Shown piece after piece: positions 8,499 to 17,307 of a stretch of DNA of 64,000 nt. A model generated the notes under the pieces. The model was not told the DNA's origin. It did not search any database and saw nothing but the letters and a program-made list of their open reading frames with translations. The stretch spans positions 1 to 64,000 of the forward strand of contig NZ_FOQD01000012.1 of assembly GCF_900113665.1 (NCBI RefSeq). Direction: 5' to 3'. Position 1 is the first letter of the stretch. Each line of letters begins with the position of its first letter. The stretch is from Planctomicrobium piriforme. Its GTDB lineage: Bacteria > Planctomycetota > Planctomycetia > Planctomycetales > Planctomycetaceae. Both the position numbers and the translations under genes were made by a program.

Positions 8499-9389
8499 TC
8501 AGGGAGTCTCTTTCGTTCCCAGCAAATACTTTTCAAACCAGCCGATCGTCGCTGGCCCGACGGTCTCATTCTGCTTGGCGTTGTAGCCGTGTCCTGCGCC
8601 CTCAATGACCAGTACTTCACAGGGGGCATTCTTCTCTTTGGCGGCAGCAGCAAAGTTATGGCTGTGTGAGATGGGAACCAGTTCGTCCTTGTCGCCATGA
8701 ATCAACAGCGACGGGGCGTCGTCTGCGGTGACAAACAACAGCGGCGAACAAGCCGGCGCGAGCGCGGCATCGAACGTCAGCGGCGGCTTCAGCCCAGGCA
8801 CCTTGCGGATCGCTTCCGGTGGATCGGTCACCCAGGTGCTGATATCGGTCGGCGGATAGAGCGCCACCACAGCGGCGACTTTGTCACTCTGCCGCAGCAC
8901 TTCGTCCCCGGACTTGGGATCACCGTCATCGGCGGTCGTCGCCAGCATCAATGACAAATGCCCGCCTGCGCTGCCTCCCATCACGCCGAGCCGTTGTGGA
9001 TCAACGCTGAAGTCCGGCGCATGCAGCCGAATGTAGCGCACACAGCGCCGCACATCCGCAATGGCATCCGGCACCGCGTACTTCGGCGCACTCCCATGTC
9101 GGACGATGAAGACCGTGAAACCCTTGGCTAACAAGGGCTGACAGGCTGGAAGAAGTTTCGCCGGCGGATTCCAGCTCGAATACCACCCGCCGCTCTGCAG
9201 CCAGAGGACGCCAGCACCATTCGGTTTCTCAGGTCGAACGACATCAAACGTCAGCGCGAGGCCGTCTTTGTGCCCGTAGACGATATCCGTCTGAACCTGT
9301 GGTTGTGCTTCGGCCGCTGCCGTGATGGGAATGGATGTCGAAAGGCAGAGAGCGAGGCAGAGTCGGCTGAGCGAGCTGTTCATCGTCAT
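8499..9389 (-). CDS. Secreted alpha/beta hydrolase (esterase-like)
   Basis: 296 residues from the ATG preceded by AAGG at good spacing; another ATG lies two codons later. The N-terminus is a signal peptide (LCLALCLSTSIPITAAAEA). The fold markers are an oxyanion-type WLQSGGWYSS loop, the nucleophile elbow GGSAGG (Ser), an acid in HGDKDELVP and the catalytic His in GAGHGY. This matches small feruloyl-esterase/acetylesterase-like and prolyl-oligopeptidase-like hydrolases that planctomycetes use on polysaccharide esters. The substrate is unknown. It is a single gene, convergent with the barrel gene. Confidence 0.8.
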   Translation of the reverse strand: MTMNSSLSRLCLALCLSTSIPITAAAEAQPQVQTDIVYGHKDGLALTFDVVRPEKPNGAGVLWLQSGGWYSSWNPPAKLLPACQPLLAKGFTVFIVRHGSAPKYAVPDAIADVRRCVRYIRLHAPDFSVDPQRLGVMGGSAGGHLSLMLATTADDGDPKSGDEVLRQSDKVAAVVALYPPTDISTWVTDPPEAIRKVPGLKPPLTFDAALAPACSPLLFVTADDAPSLLIHGDKDELVPISHSHNFAAAAKEKNAPCEVLVIEGAGHGYNAKQNETVGPATIGWFEKYLLGTKETP

Positions 9390-9530
9390 GGCGGCCTTGG
9401 AGAGGTTGCGATCGCACGGAGGCAGGGGCTGAATCATTGCCCCTGCTTTCAACGTCGATCATACCCCCGTCAGCAGCGCGGCGAAACCGGCTGCAACACG
9501 CCAGAATGCTCGCCTTGATATTTAGGCTGT

Positions 9531-9602
9531 GTGCCACTGGCTCTGCCAGTGTTTTTTCTGATGAAGCGGTGATTTGCACTGCACTGGCAAAGCCAGTGGC
9601 AC
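9531..9602. repeat. Pair of palindromic CACTGGC-NNN-GCCAGTG elements
   Basis: CACTGGC-TCT-GCCAGTG (9535-9551, followed by T6) and CACTGGC-AAA-GCCAGTG (9582-9598) are each hairpins. With outer GTGC and GCAC they also form one larger inverted repeat. The unit is REP-like. The first hairpin, followed by T6, would terminate plus-strand transcripts. Confidence 0.65.
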
Positions 9603-9628
9603 CCGAAATTTTGGTCGTAACAGAGCGA

Positions 9629-11032
9629 CTACTTCTCCAGCGGTACCGCCACGATGGTGTACATCGAGAAGTAACTCGTCGCGGCGGCCATCGCTCCGAC
9701 CGTCACCGGGCCGGCATGGTCGACGGTCTTCTTCCAGACAGAAAACCGGTTGTCGATCGACTTGCCTGGCCCTTCGTCAAGCCGTTCATATCCTTCACTG
9801 ACCGAGACTTCATCGACGCCCACTTCCTCAGGCATCTTCTGGAACTCGCTCTGCAGCCACTGCGGCACAGGCGCTCTTGTGTCGAACAGAACGTACACAT
9901 CTGCTGGCGCACTCAGCGTGACCGTCAACTCCAGGTCGCGCAGTTGTTTGTCCCCGTTGAACGTCATCAGGTAGGCAGCCCCCCGCAAGTAGGCCGGCAA
10001 ACCTTCCGACGTCACGCCGTTGTATTCGTGACCGCGGTCGACGTAGATCGGGGCCTCTTCCTCGAAGGCCCCCGGCCGCACTCGGTAATAACGCAGCGAT
10101 TCGATATCGCGGACGTTGTCGAACACGTCGACAATCAGCGGCAACCGCGCATTGTCGCGCGAAGTCGGAAAGCTGGCTTCATCGACAAAGTAGAGCCGCT
10201 TGAGTGATTTGGATTCGATCGTCACTCCCTGCCCGGTGGTGAGCTTCATTTCCGTCGCGAGATCATCCGTCCGGACGCCGATTTCCCCCTTCACCACGGC
10301 CACTTTCGCCTTGCCGTCCGCGTCGACAGCCACGCCAAATTCTGTCCCGTAGTCGGTGATCTGCGCTTCCAGTGTGCGGAGCTGGAACCCGTGTGCATTG
10401 GGCGGGACTGAGACATACGCCCGGCCTAGACCCAGTGTGCAGAGCATCTGATTGTCAACCGTCAGCCGACAGGGAGAAGACAGCCGGATCGTGACCCCGC
10501 TGTTCAGCATGATTTCGGCGAAACCCTGCTCCAGCAGGATCTCTTCCCCCTGGGAGACGCGGCTGGTGCGAATCGGCGTCGCGATGCTTTGATCGTTCGC
10601 GGAATCGAAGTACCAGATGTTCGCGATCAGTTGCGAAGGGGCCGCAGGCGGCTGGTCATTGAACGTCATCCACACGGCAGTCACTGCGACCATCAGTGCG
10701 GCTGTCAGACCGGTGAGTCTGGCGAGAGAAAGCAATCTCTTGCCGCCAGATCGACGTGAGGCCGGTGACGGACAACTCAATTCCTGCGAAGCATCCAGCG
10801 AGATTGGACAAGAGAGCGGCAAGGGCATGAGGGAGCCATGCCCGGACACCACCTGTCTGAGCCGCGCATGCAGCGCGACGTGCGTGGCATATTCATCGCA
10901 GGCGGCCGGGTTGGATTCCAGTATGGCGCTCAATTGAGACCATTCGCCGACTGTGGCCCGGCCATCCAGTACGGCATGCAGCAGATCGCTGAACGGGGAG
11001 TCGGTCCCCGGGCCGACAGGCTTGGGTGTCAT
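9629..11032 (-). CDS. FecR-domain membrane protein (putative anti-sigma partner)
   Basis: 467 residues starting at the ATG that overlaps the stop of the upstream sigma gene by 4 bp (ATGA), implying translational coupling. Residues 1-65 resemble the N-terminal anti-sigma region (DLLHAVLDGRATVGEWSQL). One TM helix follows at about 115-138 (LARLTGLTAALMVAVTAVW). Then comes a FecR beta domain, including RLSSPCRLTVDN, ITDYGTEFGVAVD and VVKGEIGVRTDD. The C-terminal 200 residues may be a separate extracytoplasmic beta domain. By analogy with FecR it should relay an envelope signal to the sigma factor; the signal is unknown. Confidence 0.85.
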   Translation of the reverse strand: MTPKPVGPGTDSPFSDLLHAVLDGRATVGEWSQLSAILESNPAACDEYATHVALHARLRQVVSGHGSLMPLPLSCPISLDASQELSCPSPASRRSGGKRLLSLARLTGLTAALMVAVTAVWMTFNDQPPAAPSQLIANIWYFDSANDQSIATPIRTSRVSQGEEILLEQGFAEIMLNSGVTIRLSSPCRLTVDNQMLCTLGLGRAYVSVPPNAHGFQLRTLEAQITDYGTEFGVAVDADGKAKVAVVKGEIGVRTDDLATEMKLTTGQGVTIESKSLKRLYFVDEASFPTSRDNARLPLIVDVFDNVRDIESLRYYRVRPGAFEEEAPIYVDRGHEYNGVTSEGLPAYLRGAAYLMTFNGDKQLRDLELTVTLSAPADVYVLFDTRAPVPQWLQSEFQKMPEEVGVDEVSVSEGYERLDEGPGKSIDNRFSVWKKTVDHAGPVTVGAMAAATSYFSMYTIVAVPLEK

Positions 11033-11592
11033 CGCAACTCCGCGGCAATTTTCGTTGTCACGCAGCGATACAGAAGATCCCGAATTCGCTTCAGCTGCAA
11101 GTAGAGCGAATTCGCCGTGATTCCTTTTTCCTCGGCCACTTCCTGCAGTGAATGCAGGCCACCATAACAATCCTGCAACAACCGTTGCTGACGGGGCGGC
11201 AGCGACTGCACGCAGCCCTGCAGCGCATTGAGCCGTTCATCCAGAACCTCTCCCTGCCGCCGCAGCGATTCTTCGACTCGCGCCGCCGCATCGTCGCTGA
11301 GCGTCTGCATCCCCTGATGCCGCTCGGACAGATACTTCCGCACTTCAATGCGGACGAAGCCGCTGGCCCAGACCACGAACGGGTGATCGCTCTGGTAGTT
11401 GCGGCGTTTGGCCCACAGCGACAGCGAGACGCGCTGAAAGATTTCGTCCGCGGCATCCCAACTGGGGGCCAGGGAGACGACGTAGGCATAAATGCGTCGC
11501 TGGTTCGCCGCGAATTCGCCGACAAAGGCGTCGTCGCTGCTCCCTTCAACGTCGGACGGATGTTCTTCTGAATCGGTGGCGAGGCAAGCCAT
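11029..11592 (-). CDS. ECF-type sigma-70 family sigma factor
   Basis: 187 residues, beginning MACLATDSEEHPS. GAGGAGGG about 9 nt upstream fixes the start. Region 2 covers about residues 28-95 (RIYAYVVSLAPSWDAADEIF with FVVWASGFVRIEVRKYL). Region 4 is the C-terminal HTH (QEVAEEKGITANSLYLQLKR). It resembles the planctomycete/verrucomicrobial ECF family that pairs with FecR-domain proteins. It would direct RNA polymerase to a small regulon. It is divergent from the DUF1559 gene across about 345 bp; whether that gene is a target is speculation. Confidence 0.9.
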   Translation of the reverse strand: MACLATDSEEHPSDVEGSSDDAFVGEFAANQRRIYAYVVSLAPSWDAADEIFQRVSLSLWAKRRNYQSDHPFVVWASGFVRIEVRKYLSERHQGMQTLSDDAAARVEESLRRQGEVLDERLNALQGCVQSLPPRQQRLLQDCYGGLHSLQEVAEEKGITANSLYLQLKRIRDLLYRCVTTKIAAELR

Positions 11593-11937
11593 TAGATGAC
11601 CCTCCTCTGGGGGTTGGCCCAGATACCGGATCGAGCCTCGATTGCGGAGTGCAATCAGCTTCGTCCGGGACGCATGCATCCACAAAGACTCCCATCAGCA
11701 AGAGCAAATCTGTCGCGGAATTTTCGAAGATTTTTGAAGTCGAATGCGAACTGTTTCGTGACGCGGCAAATCACCCTTTGCATGATATCAATAGACACCG
11801 ATGTTCAAAAATTTGCAATTTTCCCCGAAAGATTTGCCGGGAATGGCAGGAATCATATTGATCTTCGCGGATGAGTTCTTCGCCGCGACACAACATCAAA
11901 TCGTTCCGCATTCACATCTCAGCAGAGGAGTTGCGTC
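11593..11937. other. Divergent promoter region
   Basis: 345 bp separate the sigma gene and the DUF1559 gene. AT-rich stretches near 11740-11850 are the likely promoter area. I see no further gene, RNA or clear operator. Confidence 0.4.
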
Positions 11938-12948
<1,011 letters not shown>

Positions 12949-12951
<3 letters not shown>

Positions 12952-13045
12952 AGCAGCTTGCTCTACCGGCTGCAGGCGAATGAAGGGCTTTGACTTGATG
13001 GAAATCGCAATTATCGCCTGCGGAACGATAAACCTGAATTGCAAA
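12949..13045 (+). repeat. Structured intergenic repeat, copy 2
   Basis: Hairpin TAGAGCA-GCT-TGCTCTA (12949-12965) includes the TAG stop. An inverted repeat GCAGGCGA (12972-12979) with TCGCCTGC (13014-13021) follows. Order and spacing match copy 1 at 8141; the first stem differs by a paired C-G to A-T change. Confidence 0.75.
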
Positions 13046-13140
13046 ATATCACGCATCGCCTTCGCAATGTCTGCTTGTCCGTTCCAGTTCATCCAATGGC
13101 TTCTTGTTGCAGTGATCTTATGGTGAGGAGTTTGAACACC

Positions 13141-13578
13141 ATGCCCACGACCATTCAGAAAAACCTGTGCCTGTTCGGATGTGCAACCGCTCTCTGGCTG
13201 TCTGGTTGCGGACAGAAGTCGAATCAACCTGCCGTTGCGAAAGTGACCGGTCGGGTGACGCTGAGCGGTCAGCCGGTGGCGGGATTGACGGTGATCTACA
13301 ACGCCCAGGGAGGCCGCCCGTCCTACGGAGAGACGGACCGGGACGGCTTCTACCGGATGCAGTACACGCATGACGAACAGGGGGTGAAAGTGGGCGAGGC
13401 CGGCATCACGTTCGACCCGTTCAGCTTCGAAGGCACCCCGCCGACGCCGATGAATCGCAATCAGGGGAACGCTCTCGTGAAAGCCCGCCCCAAGATCCCC
13501 GAGAAGTACTTCCGCGTCTTTCAAACCGTGCAGGTGGAACCTGGCTCAAACGAGTTCGACATCGAAATCGCCCCGTGA
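13141..13578 (+). CDS. Small lipoprotein with carboxypeptidase-regulatory-like fold
   Basis: 145 residues, starting MPTTIQKNLCLFG. A signal sequence ends in the lipobox LWLSGCG, so the mature protein is lipid-anchored. The remainder (VTGRVTLSGQPVAGLTVIYN, ETDRDGFYRMQY) is a transthyretin-like/carboxypeptidase-regulatory beta sandwich of a type often encoded beside DUF1559 genes. An upstream in-frame extension exists but would bury the signal peptide, so this ATG is preferred, with GAGGAG upstream. Function unknown; likely cotranscribed with the DUF1559 gene. Confidence 0.8.
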   Translation: MPTTIQKNLCLFGCATALWLSGCGQKSNQPAVAKVTGRVTLSGQPVAGLTVIYNAQGGRPSYGETDRDGFYRMQYTHDEQGVKVGEAGITFDPFSFEGTPPTPMNRNQGNALVKARPKIPEKYFRVFQTVQVEPGSNEFDIEIAP

Positions 13579-13601
13579 CATGAGGCTGCGGAAAAAACAA
13601 A

Positions 13602-13646
13602 AAGGGCCTCTTGAGTCCATGACTGGATTCGAGAGGCCCTTGCTGT
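13602..13646. terminator. Bidirectional terminator
   Basis: AAGGGCCTCT (13602-13611) pairs with AGAGGCCCTT (13632-13641), with an inner GAGTCCA/TGGATTC stem. An A run lies before it and T-rich sequence after it, between convergent genes. Confidence 0.85.
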
Positions 13647-13665
13647 TTTGATCAGATTTGTCAGT

Positions 13666-14202
13666 TCAAAGTGTAATTCCTGCTTTCTGTCTGACCTCTG
13701 CCACGAAGGCCTCAAGCTGCTGCCTATCGGCAAAGGCCCGGCGGGGGATGACGAAACCGGTTGCGTTGTTCAAAAAGATCATGAGGCGGTCTTCTGTCAG
13801 AGTCACGCTTTGGACGGCAGACCACTTCACTCGTTGTTCGCCGGTCGGATCTCGTGACGATAGGCCGTCCTCCTGCAGCATGAGAGAATGAGGCCCCAGT
13901 GCGCCAGCCACTTCCTTGGTCACGATGAATCGCCGCAAGTTTCTTCGCAAACCGCGTTTGGAAATCGCAAAATAAATCGGAACCATGATGATTGGTCCCA
14001 GCAGTAACGGCCAGATGTCGACAGCAGCCTCCATGAATGGTTTGTCACGTCTGACGAGTACAAGAATCGGCAAGAGGCTCAGCACCAATACGCTGATCAC
14101 AAGGCCGCGAATCCATTGACGCCGGTATACGGCGGAGTGAGTCAAATAGTACTCGTTGAATGCCAGCAAATCATCCGCAGTGACTTCGTAATCGATGATC
14201 AT
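13666..14202 (-). CDS. YcxB-like membrane protein
   Basis: 178 residues from the internal ATG (MIIDYEVTADDLLAF). A GTG 15 codons upstream is possible but less like the family. Two TM helices lie at about residues 29-46 (GLVISVLVLSLLPILVLV) and 60-80 (LLLGPIIMVPIYFAI). A C-terminal cytoplasmic beta domain of YcxB type follows (LQEDGLSSRDPTGEQRVKW, VIPRRAF). The biochemical role of the family is not established. It is a single gene, with a shared terminator on its 3' side. Confidence 0.7.
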   Translation of the reverse strand: MIIDYEVTADDLLAFNEYYLTHSAVYRRQWIRGLVISVLVLSLLPILVLVRRDKPFMEAAVDIWPLLLGPIIMVPIYFAISKRGLRRNLRRFIVTKEVAGALGPHSLMLQEDGLSSRDPTGEQRVKWSAVQSVTLTEDRLMIFLNNATGFVIPRRAFADRQQLEAFVAEVRQKAGITL

Positions 14203-14373
14203 GTTTCGGTTGCCACTTTGAAGTGCGGTCAATTTCTCGCAAGACACTGCAACAAAGCATAACTACCGAAGGGCTCGTCATCGATGCTTCGAACCGTGAG
14301 CGAAAGATTCCGCTTTGACCATGTTTTTTTCGTGCCCTTCAGTGCCCTCCGTGGTTCGCTCCTCCCCATGAAC

Positions 14374-14406
14374 AGAAAAACCCGCCGACAGCAGGCTGTC
14401 GGCGGG
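14374..14406 (-). terminator. Terminator of the sigma-70 gene
   Basis: CCCGCCGACAGC (14381-14392) and GCTGTCGGCGGG (14395-14406) make a 12-bp stem around AG. On the minus strand it is followed by TTTTT. It lies 28 bp past the stop codon. Confidence 0.9.
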
Positions 14407-14433
14407 TGCGTTGGTCATCAGTTCACAAGCTCA

Positions 14434-16101
14434 TCAGAAGCCCGGGATGTCCAGCTTTTCTTCGCTGGCGATCTTCCGAATCTTCTGCATCGCCCGTGAT
14501 TCGATTTGGCGGATGCGTTCCTTCGTCACGTTGAACCGGCTTCCAACCTGCTCGAGCGTTTCTGGTTCGCTTCCCCGTTCGAGTCCGTAGCGGTGCATGA
14601 TGATCGCACGTTCCCGGTCATCGAGGTGATCGAGGATCGACATGATCATCTGGTGCTGCCGCGAGTTGGCCGATTCATCGGCGAACTGGCTGCCGCGTCC
14701 ATCTTCCGAGAACTTGAAGATCTCTTCGCTGCCGGTGCGGAAGCGATCGAGAACGCGATGCTCGGCCGGAATCGACCGGGCATAGTTCTTCATGATCGCC
14801 CAACTGGCGTACGTCGAGAACTTGTTCCCCTTGGTGTAGTCGAACTTCTCGATGGCCCGGATCAGGGACATGTTCCCATCGCTGACCATTTCGAAAAAGT
14901 TCGCCGTCGGTTTCATGTGCCGCTTGGCGATCGAGACCACCAGACGGAGGTTGCTGCGGATCAGGAAGTTCTTCACTTCCGTCGCCCGTTCGACCAGTGA
15001 TTCGATTTCGTCGAGTTCTTTGGTCTTGGGGCGTCGGCCGTCGACCTGCTTCTGCAACTGTGCGGCCTTGAACTTCAGATAGTTCATCTTCCTGAAGAAA
15101 TGGCCTTCTTCTTCACGAGTCAGCAACGGCACCGTGTACAAGCTCGCCAGGTAAGGGGGCAAGCCTGGAGGGGCCTTCACTGCTCCGGACTTCTTTTCGA
15201 CTTGCGGAGCTGGTCCGAGGATCAGGCGTTCCGCGTCGGGCCGATGAAACTCGGCGCTGTCCATGTAATCGATCGGGCTGTTCAGCAGCAGCTCGGCGCG
15301 AACGTCGGAGACGATCCGGTACACGCTCGTCCGGGTGCGGCAGAACTCTTCCGACAACGCGTCGACCGACATGCCGTTGACAAACTTCTGGTAGATCTCT
15401 TGCTTTCTGTCATTGGTCAAAGGGGACGAGGCCGTCGGGAACACAGCGTTCTCCGGGTGTTCGGCGTCGTACTGCTTGAGGGTGTAACGGATCGTTTCCG
15501 GCGAACGGTTGAACCACCGCGACAGACGCTTGCCGACTTCCGCCGGGCAGGCGCCGTGACGGGCCAGCCGTCGCGCCTTGGTGACGATCTCCAGGCGTTC
15601 CGCTTCGGAAAGCTGAGTAAACCGCGATCCCCGCTCGATCTCGGTCCCGTGATCGCTCACAAAGCGATCGACCGACGAGCGGAGGAACCCCACACGTGAG
15701 CGGTTGCCAAACTTGAATCGGCGGCTCACGAGGCCGCGCTTTCGCCAGCGATCGACGGTTTTCGTCGAGACTTTGAACTTTTCGCTCAAGTCGTCGACCG
15801 TCAGCACCGGCTCACCGGCTTTTTCAACCGGCAGATCGAGGCTGGCCGACAGCTCTTCCACAAACAGCGGAATGTCGTGCTGCAGTTCGTCCGACGTCAG
15901 GATGAGGTCGGGGTACTTGTCGGTGCGGAAGCCGGTAATGGCTTCGCACAGTTCCGGATAGCGATACGACTTCGCCGGCTCGAGCTGAGTCAGCAATGCT
16001 TCCGCACGATCCATCTGCTCGACCCGTTTGTCGAGGGGAGCATACCGCTTCTGCTGTTCCGTCAGCTGTTTGATGGCGGGGTTTTGATATTTGGTAGTCA
16101 T
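14434..16101 (-). CDS. Sigma-70 factor with three N-terminal HTH modules
   Basis: 555 residues from the ATG behind GGGAGGG. The C-terminal half is a group 1/2-type sigma-70: region 1.2 at about 305-325 (YLASLYTVPLLTREEE), region 2 at 361-430 (NLRLVVSIAKRHMK, FSTYASWAIMKNYAR) and region 4 at 471-545 (ETLEQVGSRFNVTKERIRQI). Region 3 is very short. The N-terminal 300 residues are unusual. They hold a MerR/excisionase-like HTH at 100-150 (LTVDDLSEKFKVSTKTVDRW) and two further HTH-like segments at about 155-202 and 221-261. It probably recognises -10/-35 promoters and may also bind a second DNA site. Monocistronic, with its own terminator. Confidence 0.85.
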   Translation of the reverse strand: MTTKYQNPAIKQLTEQQKRYAPLDKRVEQMDRAEALLTQLEPAKSYRYPELCEAITGFRTDKYPDLILTSDELQHDIPLFVEELSASLDLPVEKAGEPVLTVDDLSEKFKVSTKTVDRWRKRGLVSRRFKFGNRSRVGFLRSSVDRFVSDHGTEIERGSRFTQLSEAERLEIVTKARRLARHGACPAEVGKRLSRWFNRSPETIRYTLKQYDAEHPENAVFPTASSPLTNDRKQEIYQKFVNGMSVDALSEEFCRTRTSVYRIVSDVRAELLLNSPIDYMDSAEFHRPDAERLILGPAPQVEKKSGAVKAPPGLPPYLASLYTVPLLTREEEGHFFRKMNYLKFKAAQLQKQVDGRRPKTKELDEIESLVERATEVKNFLIRSNLRLVVSIAKRHMKPTANFFEMVSDGNMSLIRAIEKFDYTKGNKFSTYASWAIMKNYARSIPAEHRVLDRFRTGSEEIFKFSEDGRGSQFADESANSRQHQMIMSILDHLDDRERAIIMHRYGLERGSEPETLEQVGSRFNVTKERIRQIESRAMQKIRKIASEEKLDIPGF

Positions 16102-16587
16102 CACGAGTCCCTCCCCTGTTTGCGGTTTCAAACCGCGTGGCCTTGCGGCCGACAATTCGGGGACGCAAACCCCAATTGGCTGCGTCCTGACCTGCCACTG
16201 CTCCGCTTCAGCTGTTTTCCGAAAGTGACTGCTCATTGCGGAACGGACTCTGATGAATACGTTGAATGGATGCAGTTTCGATCAAAAAAGTTCGCATGCG
16301 ATTGAAAAATTTTCCAGGTTCATGCGAGGGCCGATTGGACAGTTAGTACACCTGAGAGTTGCAGAACCCATGCCGGGTTCGGGTGAGATTCCGCGGAGAA
16401 TCTGCAAGTCGCTATAAATCAATGTCTTATGGAACACTGATCTCACGCGGAGGTTTTGCGAGCTGTCTAGAAAAAAGTCGCATGCGCAGAGTCTGACATC
16501 CGTCTGGTGTCACATTTCTAACCAGACGAGTCAAAGCGTAGCCAAAATGGCCGGGCGTTCCCGCCTATTCTCGTAACCCATTGAAAA
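16102..16587. other. 486-bp upstream region of the sigma factor
   Basis: No gene is supported. It contains the three-stem element at 16359-16407, an inverted repeat CGTCTGGT (16501-16508)/ACCAGACG (16521-16528), and two GCATGCG sites (near 16292 and 16480). The sigma promoter should lie here. Confidence 0.5.
16359..16407 (-). ncRNA. Candidate three-way-junction RNA element
   Basis: Three contiguous perfect helices: P1 TTGCA (16359-16363) with TGCAA (16403-16407); P2 GAACCC (16364-16369) with GGGTTC (16375-16380); P3 GATTC (16387-16391) with GAATC (16398-16402), joined by GGGTGA. It lies about 260 nt upstream of the sigma start and could be part of its leader. The strand is inferred from that position. 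No known riboswitch consensus was recognised. Confidence 0.3.
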
Positions 16588-17049
16588 TCAAGGATTAAGG
16601 AACGGTCCACGGACTTTCAGAAAACCAGCGATGGCAACAATGGCAGTCGCGCAGAGGATATTTAACGTCAACCAGAACTTCGCGTTATGACGAATTCCAG
16701 CGAACGCCTTTGCCCGTCCGGCGAGCGCGGAGGCCATGAAGAAGACCCAGAATGCCAGAAGGATCTTGATTCCCATCAGCATGTGGTAGATTTTGTCCCC
16801 TTTGTGGAGCGGAATCTGAACCCACAGGAAGTTGTAAAAACCGGTGAAAATCAGGATGCCGATCAGAATCCCAAGCCACTTCCGCCAGCGTTTGAAAATC
16901 CGTTCCCGCAATTGTTCGTGCTGGTCTTCCGGCAGGGTCGACGCCGCTGGCATCAGCAGGTAGCGGATGAAAACCGCTCCCCCGAACAGGACAATCGCCC
17001 CCAGAATGTGCAGCACGCGGGACGAGACGTTCACAAAGAACAGGTCCAT
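16588..17049 (-). CDS. Four-TM membrane protein
   Basis: 153 residues with four hydrophobic helices, at about 8-33 (VLHILGAIVLFGGAVFIRYL), 56-75 (LGILIGILIFTGFYNFLW), 88-110 (LMGIKILLAFWVFFMASAL) and 126-145 (LNILCATAIVAIAGFL). A conserved-looking histidine sits in helix 1, and a basic cytoplasmic loop separates helices 1 and 2. The layout recalls small CopD-like or cytochrome-b-like membrane proteins, but I cannot assign a family. No partner gene is adjacent on the same strand. Confidence 0.65.
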   Translation of the reverse strand: MDLFFVNVSSRVLHILGAIVLFGGAVFIRYLLMPAASTLPEDQHEQLRERIFKRWRKWLGILIGILIFTGFYNFLWVQIPLHKGDKIYHMLMGIKILLAFWVFFMASALAGRAKAFAGIRHNAKFWLTLNILCATAIVAIAGFLKVRGPFLNP

Positions 17050-17307
17050 AGGGGGGCATTCCTGGATTCAAAAGCAGGCGATCGGTTTTTCTGGTCAGGC
17101 GACACGGTTATAGGCACCTGGAACTTCGACGGGTAGTCTCCCCGACGTTCCGAGGCACGAAAGATGGTTCGCTGACGACGTGTCACGTCCTCCAAAAACC
17201 GTCATCAAGATGTCATGACGCCGGTTTGAAATCTCCCGAACGCTCGACTAAGGTGTCGGACATATCAATACTCTCCTAGATTATGCAACTTCTGAAGGAG
17301 CCTGCGC

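Noticed and set aside
9437..10207. 256-codon plus frame opposite the FecR gene
   Set aside because: Shadow of the FecR-domain gene; starts inside the hydrolase leader.
16359..16407. TPP or SAM riboswitch
   Set aside because: CTGAGA upstream recalls TPP, but the ACCC...GAACCTGA core and the other conserved helices are absent.
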